Positions 45,404 through 52,675 of a stretch of DNA of 52,675 nt are shown here, one piece after another. The stretch comes from Capillidium heterosporum (taxonomy: Eukaryota > Entomophthoromycota > Entomophthoromycetes > Entomophthorales > Capillidiaceae). The notes under the pieces were generated by a model that worked only from the letters and a program-made list of their open reading frames with translations, did not search any database and was not told the DNA's origin. How positions within the stretch are numbered: position 1 is the stretch's first letter; every line of letters begins with the position of its first letter. Location: NCBI GenBank assembly GCA_016630905.1, contig WBMQ01000025.1, positions 1 through 52,675 of the forward strand. The letters run 5' to 3'. The position numbers and the translations under genes were made by a program.

Positions 45404-46260
45404 TTAAAGCCTCAAAAACATCTTCAACCTGAACAGATTTAAAAGTAAGGGCCAGCTACTTTCACAGACTTGGACTTTCCAAATCAATTTCCCTTGGTAC
45501 TTTTCCTCCAACTTCTTACTAACTTGAGGTAGCAGTAACTTCTTCAAATCGAACATCAGACTATCCAATTCAAACCTACCTTCCAAATAACTGTCTAAAG
45601 TTACATAAACTTGTCCCTTTTCAAAGCTGGTATCATCCACTTTTTGAATGTAGGTAGAAAGGTTCGATAGATCATCAGTTAGTATATTCAAAACTTTTAA
45701 ATTCAGTAGGTTTTCGATATGGCTAGCTATATCGCTGCGTAAATTGAGTTTGCGGTCGGATTGCCTATAAAGTTCTAAAATTTGATTAGTAAAAGCAGCA
45801 TTTCATTTAGTAAAACAAATTAAAATAGCTTACGTTCTTTATAAAAATTAGCCACTACATCTCTATCACATTTCAAATAGTAGCCTCTACCCAACCTATT
45901 TGAAATTATGTTGTCGTTGACTAGCCAAACTTTGTTGGTGGAAGGATCTTGAACTTTGATAAACCTTAAGGTGAAAGCTAAATTTTAAAATAAAATAAAA
46001 GGTAAAGGTTTAGTAAATGTATAAACTGATAGAAGCTAATACCTCTAGGTAGGACGTGGAAGGTGTACATGCAGGTGTTTATAGGACTTGAGAGTAGCCT
46101 ACCTTCAAAGTTTAGACATTTTGCTTATAAAGGTTTAAAGAAATAACTACCGTAGAATTGACTCATGGGGTTACTGAGATACTTGAATTGCATTAGTAAA
46201 TTGGATAATTGTAGATGTAGGTTGTAGGTAAAGTGAGTTGTAAATATTTGAAAAGTTTTG
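45404..46260 (-). CDS. Unrecognised spliced gene (3' exons clear)
   Basis: Four consecutive coding segments on the minus strand join across short GT-AG introns: one including 'NTCMYTFHVLPR', then 'AFTLRFIKVQDPSTNKVWLV' and 'NRLGRGYYLKCDRDVVANFY', then 'QLYRQSDRKLNLRSDIASHI' leading into the last exon (to 45404), which has 'LDSYLEGRFELDSLMFDLKK' and ends in 'SWPLLLNLFRLKMFLRL'. The first exon is uncertain; two frames are open near 46150-46260 and no start is convincing. I recognise no domain or family. Composition and splicing look like the host genes, so it is probably a real gene of about 250 or more residues. Confidence 0.45.
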
Positions 46261-48604
46261 TTGGACGTATTGCTTGAAAGTTGGAGTACTTGGCTGTTTA
46301 TAAATACGGGGCAATAGTTTACAAGTTTAATTAAAAAGGTTTTGAAAATTTACGAACAATATCATCAACTAGCCTTGAGTAGATATTGACTAATTAGAAT
46401 AGCTGATCCAAATTTGCAGATTTAGCTGTAAAGAAATTCAAAAACCAAGTGCAAAACTTCAAATGTAAAGGAAAGCGATTCCAATTTTCGAGTCGAACGT
46501 TTCTATATCCTGTAAAATAGATTTAAAAGCTCAGTACAACACCACTTGATTCTATACCTCCCAAGCTATTTACTTGACTACAACCGAACTACATGGATCA
46601 TGTATCCTAAAATAATAAATATCGGAATATTGACATAAGCATTGTCCTATTGCACATACTTTTTAAGTGCTATACATCCCCCTGTCCTTGGCTGTCATCA
46701 AGATCGAATGATTGGAAAGTCAATTTGAACCGAATTGAATAGGCTTACTTTAGTTATAACCATGACAACTAGTAACGTATTGATATTATTCCTGGTAAAT
46801 CCTGACTCGAATTAAAACATTATAGATTAAAAAAGATTGATAGCTACTAAATTGTAGATATGGTACTATACCCCTTATGATGAGATTTAGTATATGGAAT
46901 TTGATGAAGATAAATATCTTGCTTTAAATATCAAAGACTTACAATTTAAACTCACTATACATTTAGAAAGTTTTCCAATAGTTGGCATGGCAGCTTCAAG
47001 TTAGATGTAATGGAGAGTACAATGTATTTGGCTATATTTGGCTTGAATAACTGTATCAATCTATGAAAACCCAAAGTATATCCTACTTGGGAACTGAATA
47101 TCAATTTCTTTGACCTACTTTAAAGAGCTTCCATTTCGCTTTAAACATTACCTAATAAGCTATACTGAAATCAAAGTACAGCAGCTTCCTTTACAAGTAT
47201 ATTATTTCCATTTCTACTATCCCATCGATTTAATATTACAAAGTCGTTATAGCTATCTATCCATACTGCAATATGTTTTACTACAACCTTTGCAGTTAAC
47301 CTTATTTCTACCTATATTCTAGCCCTTTGCCAAGCTTACCAATCGAGTTATATTTTTAGCTATTTACCTTTACGTTAAACTTTACACCCATATGTGGGTA
47401 TGAAGCTTAACCATCCATTTGAAATTATAAGTCGAGGTGCATGTTTGTAACTATGTGAGTATCTTTACGAATACTGATGGTGTAAATACATGAGTACCCA
47501 CACCGTTTTAATGTTACAACTGCCTGTAATTTTATACTTTAGCAGAATGGACCATGGCCTTTTACGCCTTGATTTGGAGATGAAAAACAAGGTAGAGTCG
47601 GCATCATTCTCTACAAGCACCTTGAACTCGAACAGCACTATATTACCAATAAATTAACTCTTCCAATTGGTATTCTTTGCAAAATGGGTTTTCCTTTACT
47701 GGTTATAATTTCCTTGGGTATAGATTGATGGGAGTTGTATAAAGAACCTTTACAATTGGAGCTGTAGCTTTGTCATTCCAATGTCAAGTTTGCCTTTGAC
47801 TGCCATTTAGTGATATCCCAGGTATAGGCTCAAAAGCTTGGATACAATAGATGAATGTCCGTCAATAGCTGAACTTACTAATCATCACAGCCATATGAAT
47901 TTTGGTGATGAATATGCATTATCTAATTGGCATTTGAAAGTCTAGTCAACTTCTATTTGGTATAAGGTATTCGATGTAACTTGTGATCGATGTGATTACG
48001 TTTAGCAAATTATATCTTATCATAGTGCCTAGTGCTCGGCATCCATATAAGATCTAATTTTTGACAACTGGTCTATAGCTACATATACCAAAAGCAACTC
48101 CAATATATGGCTGTTTACTAACATTGCTATATATAGAACCAATAGGAAATGCACTCCTAATATCGAGGTGAAAAATCAAGAATTTAGGTTTGTCAACAAG
48201 TGGCTCCAAAACTGAAATATGTTTTGCAGACGAAACTTGGTTGTGTCCCATGTGAAACGGTCTCAGAATAACTAGTGCAGTTCCCCATCCAAGTCTTACC
48301 GGTCACCCGATTTTACCAGTTTGACATAGATCCCCCATCCACTATTTGAGACTTGCCTCACGCTTTGTGGGCTTGTCAGCAAATATAGCAGGTAAAGAAC
48401 ATTTTCGACAGATGTTTGAAATGATGGGTCAGATTACTAAATGTTTAGCCCTTGGCCGTTATCAGCCATAGCTTCAAATTTCAAAAGGGTCTTGTCTTAT
48501 CGAGCTTGGTGAGCTAAGATTGATTTGAAACAGAGAATGCAAAGTAATCTCCTGTTTAGCTAGGCCAGCCAGTATGCTTAAATGGTGTCCACCTTAACTT
48601 TAAC

Positions 48605-48800
48605 TTATATTTCCGTAATCTGGTTTAGTACATCCGATACCTTATTGGAATGCAATCTAAACCAATCATTGCTCAGGCGCAACTGCACATTGGCTAAAAA
48701 CGGAAGTTTTGACGCTAAATCAGGGTCAAATGATATCAGCCTTGGGCAATCAGCTTCCAACCATAGTGTTAAGAGCAACTCAACCAAATTTATAGGCCTC
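48605..48800 (-). pseudogene. Possible remnant of a leucine-rich-repeat gene
   Basis: About 65 codons are open on the minus strand with a leucine spacing like that of leucine-rich repeats, as in fungal F-box/LRR proteins. No start, no flanking exons and no continuing repeats are found. It could also be chance. This is a low-confidence call. Confidence 0.2.
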
Positions 48801-49394
48801 CAGAAAGCTAAAATTAGAAATGGTTGGCTGCAGTTTACCCAACCCTAATTCAATGACCTTCCAAATCCGATCCATAATTGGACGGTTAGAACATTGGTTA
48901 AGCCTGACTCGATATCCATTCCTAAAATAAGCTGTAGCTTATTGCAAATCACTATAAAAGCTAAAACTACTCCTGAATTTGCCTTTTACTTTGAACTATC
49001 TTTTCAAAACTTCCATCTACAAGCGATAGAACTGGCAGTCATTAGTATTAGGTAAGCACTCTTGGCAACATTTTTGTCTACTCCTCAACCCACCATCGAT
49101 CTCCTGCAATACTCCACACTTTAATTACATTTCGCGTCGATTGGGTACCTTTTTAGCGAATTTCATTACCTTCCCCACCTTTTTATATGTTGAAGTGTTA
49201 CAAGTTCCAGCTAAGCTCTTTTCTTGGTAGTTTTGTATGTATACCGGATCCCTAAATGGATTCCGCCTTAATTTAAGATTCGCTGATCATTGTGGTACAG
49301 GACTTTAATGTTCCATTACCCTATTTAAATGTTCTTGCAATCTAGTTTATTCTCTTTCAACTTCCCTTAGATTTTGCTTGCTTCTTTTGTTTTC

Positions 49395-49404
49395 TTTATA
49401 TAAC
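49395..49404 (+). promoter_or_regulatory. TATA-like box before the phosphodiesterase gene
   Basis: The word TTTATATAAC lies about 55 bp upstream of the start codon in a pyrimidine-rich stretch, as in many fungal promoters. The call rests on position and sequence only. Confidence 0.35.
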
Positions 49405-49459
49405 ATTCGACTCATCAAACCTATTCTTAGTTTCCCATTATCCTCGCATAGAAGTAGAA

Positions 49460-50944
49460 ATGAAAATCGGTAACCTGACCTTTGACCAACTGCAAGCAGC
49501 TTGGTCTACCTTTGAATCGATAAAAAACAACAGTGAGGACGATTTAAATTTAGATTTGGGTTTCAACGCCTGGGATCTCAGTGCGGGTGGCCTATGTGGT
49601 GTAGCCCTTGCCCTTTTCGACAAACTCGATTTGATTCGGTACATTGGTGCGACTGAAAGCGAGTTCCTGGAGTTTATTGCTGACGTCGAGCAAGGATACT
49701 ACAACAACCCCTACCACTCCTTCAAACATGCAGTCGACGTCTGTATCATACTCTATTATTTTCTGAACGACCTCCAAGTTTCTAGATATTTGGAAAAGGA
49801 GGATATACTGACGTTGATGATTGCGGCAATCTGCCACGACATTGGCCACGTAAGATATAGTAGAAAACTTTGTTCTAACTGTTTTTAGCCCGGCGTTAAT
49901 AACCTATACCAAATCAATGCTCAAACTGAACTTGCCCAGGCATTTGAAGGCGTCTCCGTCCTTGAGAATCACTCGTGTAGACTTTCTGCCAATATGATTG
50001 CAAAGCACCAGCTGTTTCGTAAGCCCAACACCCAGTGCCAAATCCCTTTAACTACTCTCGAAAACTGGATTGTAGAAGATATCCTTTCCACCGACATGTC
50101 CTACCACTTTAACCTGTTGGAAGAGCTTACCAATCTGTTAGAGTGGAGTTCCTCCCCATCCCAATCTTTGTTCAGTGATCAAGATCCGGTGGAAGAACCC
50201 TTGAGTTTAAGTGATAGCGACTACTCTGAGATGGACTTTAGACGCAAGCTGAGTAAACTACTACTACACGCTGCCGACATAAGCAACGCGGTCCGACCTT
50301 GGCCCATCTGCAAAAACTGGTCCGACATGGTTATCCAAGAGTTCTACCATCAGGGGGACCTCGAAAAGCAGTTGAACCTCCCCGTCTCCCCCAACATGGA
50401 CCGCAACAAGTCGAGCCAACCCCAAATTGCTTTAGATTTTGACGAGTTCATCGTCAAGCCCTTTTTCGAAATACTCTCCGAATTCATCCCCGAGTGCAAC
50501 GTATTCCTAGACAACTTGCAGGCCAACCGGTACCAGTGGATGCAGATAAAGCGCCAGTCGCCCCACTGCCACTTTGTCCTCGACTTATCAGAAATGGCTA
50601 CTGAGGCTTTAGATCCCAAGGACAGTATGTACCAGAGCCGTCGTGTTAGCTTCTCAGCCGGTACCGTAGTCATCCCCAAATTTTTTTGCGAGGAGCTCAG
50701 GAGATACTCGACCGACATCACTCAAAGAAGTCAAGGAGGAAGCTTAGGGGGTTTACCACGCCATAGGCCGCGGCCCTCAAGCCTGTCCAGACCCTCCCGT
50801 TACAGTCGAAAAAGGGAAGGGTGTCCACCCGACAAGATGAGTGTGCTTACTTCTTTGCTAAAGCACTCGTTGTCGCGGATGCCTAGCTCGGAGGCCCTGG
50901 GCTCCTCGCTGCCTTCAAATTTAGATATCCAGCGTGTTTCCTAA
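49460..50944 (+). CDS. 3',5'-cyclic-nucleotide phosphodiesterase, class I (PDE2-like)
   Basis: Hydrolyses cAMP (or cGMP) to the 5'-monophosphate and so ends protein kinase A signalling. Two exons (49460-49849, 49889-50944; intron 39 nt) give 481 residues. The metal-binding HD-type motifs are in order: 'YHSFKHAVDV' (residues about 88-97), 'HDIGHPG' across the intron, and 'HAADISN' with the following helix 'WSDMVIQEFYHQGDLEKQL'. The glutamine-phenylalanine clamp region is around 'LDFDEFIVKPFFEIL'. The catalytic domain occupies most of the protein; no GAF or other N-terminal regulatory domain is present. The C-terminal 90 residues are basic and serine/proline-rich. Confidence 0.93.
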
Positions 50945-52052
50945 CTTTTGTTTTATATTTTAAATTTTATCTATTAAATCGGATAGCCAAAATGTAAAGA
51001 TGGATCCAGTATACCACCCAATCCCAATCCCTGGCATAGACGGTATATTCAATAAATGTAAATAGTCCTGTAGCTTTCCCTTTGCTTTGTTTTAGAATTT
51101 GATTTGTATCTACTATCGCTGTGTACTGATATGCATTGAATTTTCAACGCCAATTCAGTTTTCTACAATCGTCATGACTAAAAAGATAAACTATACTCCA
51201 AAGTCTTTATCCCAAAGAAATATCCACTTTTTACTGTATCTTTTAAAATTAAAAGTAAATGGTTGGTTAGCTTAAAACTTGGCTGTTGGTATTTAGAACT
51301 CCTTCCATCCGAAATTGTGGTGCACTTTATATGGCATTATATTCGGATGGATATAGGATTTTATAAATTAAAACATACTCTTACGATCAAAATAGGAAGA
51401 CTTCAAATACTCTCCTACCCCTTCCATCAATATTGTATTGTCTAATAAAACTATCCCTTTCAACCTCTAGCCCAAGGTTTATCCAGTGACCAATTTTAAC
51501 CTTCAACAGCTGCAATCATTTTGCAATACCATCAAGTGTTAAAACTTCAAAGTTCAAGATGGAAGGAAAGTTGGTAGTGTCTTATTATACTTGGCTCAAA
51601 GTACTGACACTGCACACATCTTCCTACCCAACCCTATTTTGGAATACTATATATGTTTAAAGTTTGATAGAGCAATAAAGTTTTCAAAGAAATACAATTC
51701 TGACTTTACCAAATCTGCTAACGAAATCCCAATTTGATTCCTTTATCTTCTACACCACCTCCCTAAATCACCAACCAAACATTCCTAGTCATCCACAAAA
51801 TTGACTTCTTAAGCATGCCTTATGCAAACTCAGTTTGGGGACTGATCATCGGTCTTATTTTGAGCCACTTTGATTAGCTAAACCATCATTGGCCGGTTAA
51901 TTGAATGTCTAGCTCCTTTTATGCATACGTTCCAAGGTTTGAGTGAAAATTGATAATTCAACTCCACCCCAATTGAAAAAGTCTTTTACCACTACAGGCA
52001 AAGCTAAGGCGGCGTAACTTGAAGTACAGCTACACGAGCGCAACAAAAATGA
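50945..52052. other. Intergenic region, no clear gene
   Basis: About 1.1 kb with ordinary intergenic composition. A minus-strand piece near 51490-51560 reads as leucine-rich text with stops, similar to the possible remnants at 46261-49459. The last 100 bp should hold the 5' part of the next gene. Confidence 0.4.
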
Positions 52053-52675
52053 TGGATCACTTTAACCGGTCCTACAAACAACAACTCTCACCATGGAGAA
52101 CTTACCCAATCCTCAGAAAACAACTTGGAATCGGAGAACTCGGAACAGGTTCAAGATCAGGAAGGCGGAATTGAGGAATATAGCGCCCAGAATCAGATCG
52201 AACGCTCTAGTTCAACTACAGATACCTCTTCAACCTCTTCCTCTGACAATTCCTTTACCGATGGGTCGATGAGTAGAGGTGTCGATCCACTCGTTGATCG
52301 AGCCATAATAGAATATATGGTCAACATCCGTAAGAGGCATCAGTATATTAGAACCGAGTTTACTGACAAGCTAAACGTAATTGTAGTTTTATATTAATCT
52401 AACTGGTATTTTAGAAAGTCGCCAAGATCCAACATAACGAGTACTTTTTAGAGAGAACCGAATTCAAGCAAGAGCTTTATGCCGATCCACTTTCAGCAAC
52501 TAAGCCCAAAGTTGTTGTGTCTCTTGATTATGAAAAGGGCATTGCAGCTAGCCGGGCACCCGAGAGATCGGTATCAAAAGTATCGGATAACTCTACGTCA
52601 CTCCATCATACCTACCTCGAGAAGCCTGGTAAGGGGGTTTACGATATTAAACCCGAAGCCATCAGGCCATCGTTA
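52053..52675 (+). CDS. Unrecognised gene, 5' part, runs off the window
   Basis: A frame opens after a stop at 52050-52052 and is coding-like from about 52080: glutamine/glutamate/serine-rich text ('QVQDQEGGIEEYSAQNQIER', a run of S/T around 52205-52250), then 'LVDRAIIEYMVNIRKRHQYI'. A 40-nt intron follows 'DKLN', and the next exon ('KVAKIQHNEYFLERTEFKQE') continues to the window end. No in-frame ATG exists after the stop, so the start must lie in an upstream exon or the frame begins by splicing. ATG 52093 is in another frame. No family is recognised. Confidence 0.5.

Larger units (their letters stand above)
46261..49459. other. Long region without clear genes, possible decayed coding remnants
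   Basis: It is not AT-saturated, yet no frame is open for long. A minus-strand stretch at 48605-48800 reads like leucine-rich-repeat text ('LVELLLTLWLEADCPRLISF', 'KLPFLANVQLRLSNDW'), and similar short pieces recur in other frames, which would fit decayed members of a leucine-rich protein family. An ORF at 47110-47322 (+) has no recognisable feature. The right end holds the promoter of the phosphodiesterase gene. Confidence 0.3.

Noticed and set aside
47110-47322. 70-codon ORF in the gene-poor region
   Set aside because: It has no domain, no splice-linked neighbours and a composition like the surrounding noncoding DNA.
52125-52397. Gene start at 52125
   Set aside because: The codon there is TTG, not ATG; the frame is open further upstream, so the true start must be reached by splicing.

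Overview
The window looks like a chromosome segment from a filamentous or early-diverging (non-budding-yeast) fungus. Genes are split by many short GT-AG introns (mostly 35-65 nt, with TAG, CAG or AAG acceptors and CTAAC/CTAAT-like branch sites). The kinesin is of fungal kinesin-1 type, the transposons are Ty3/gypsy LTR elements, and decayed repeats are extremely AT-rich with C-to-T and G-to-A transitions as in repeat-induced point mutation (RIP). I cannot fix the phylum; the presence of a MERIT40/BABAM1 homologue argues against a reduced yeast genome.

Layout. Bases 1-19928 are a repeat block: LTRs of several families inserted into one another, most of them decayed. In the middle lies one Ty3/gypsy element that looks whole (4486-11511), with 590-bp LTRs that read as identical by eye, 5-bp target duplications, gag, and a pol that carries a dUTPase. 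Around it are solo LTRs of the same family (15978-16569), of a related family (12070-12725), of an unrelated family R (99-1022, 3174-3830), and a broken relative with a gag-like ORF (about 16950-19928). From 20458 the window becomes a gene island: lysophospholipid acyltransferase (-), kinesin-1 (+), ATG5 (+), eIF3f (-), mitochondrial i-AAA protease YME1 (+), an AT-rich gap with decayed repeats (34109-36240), BABAM1-like (+), LTV1 (-), TRM10 (+), a mitochondrial PPR protein (-), a second decayed gap (43600-45300), an unrecognised spliced gene (-), a long region without clear genes (46400-49459), a cyclic-nucleotide phosphodiesterase (+) and the 5' part of an unrecognised gene that runs off the end.

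The genes are housekeeping functions that do not form one pathway: vesicle transport, autophagy, translation initiation, mitochondrial proteolysis, ubiquitin-complex scaffolding, small-subunit ribosome assembly, tRNA methylation and cAMP breakdown. Three pairs are divergent and may share promoters (acyltransferase/kinesin, eIF3f/YME1, LTV1/TRM10); TRM10 and the PPR gene converge with about 11 bp between stops.

Most notable observations: LTR families in which the first ORF starts inside the LTR, including a family whose LTR-borne ORF encodes a small multi-pass membrane protein; a well-preserved nesting record with target duplications; a probable one-nucleotide exon in the acyltransferase; a five-nucleotide exon in the BABAM1-like gene; and the BABAM1-like gene itself. 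No tRNA, rRNA or CRISPR was found.
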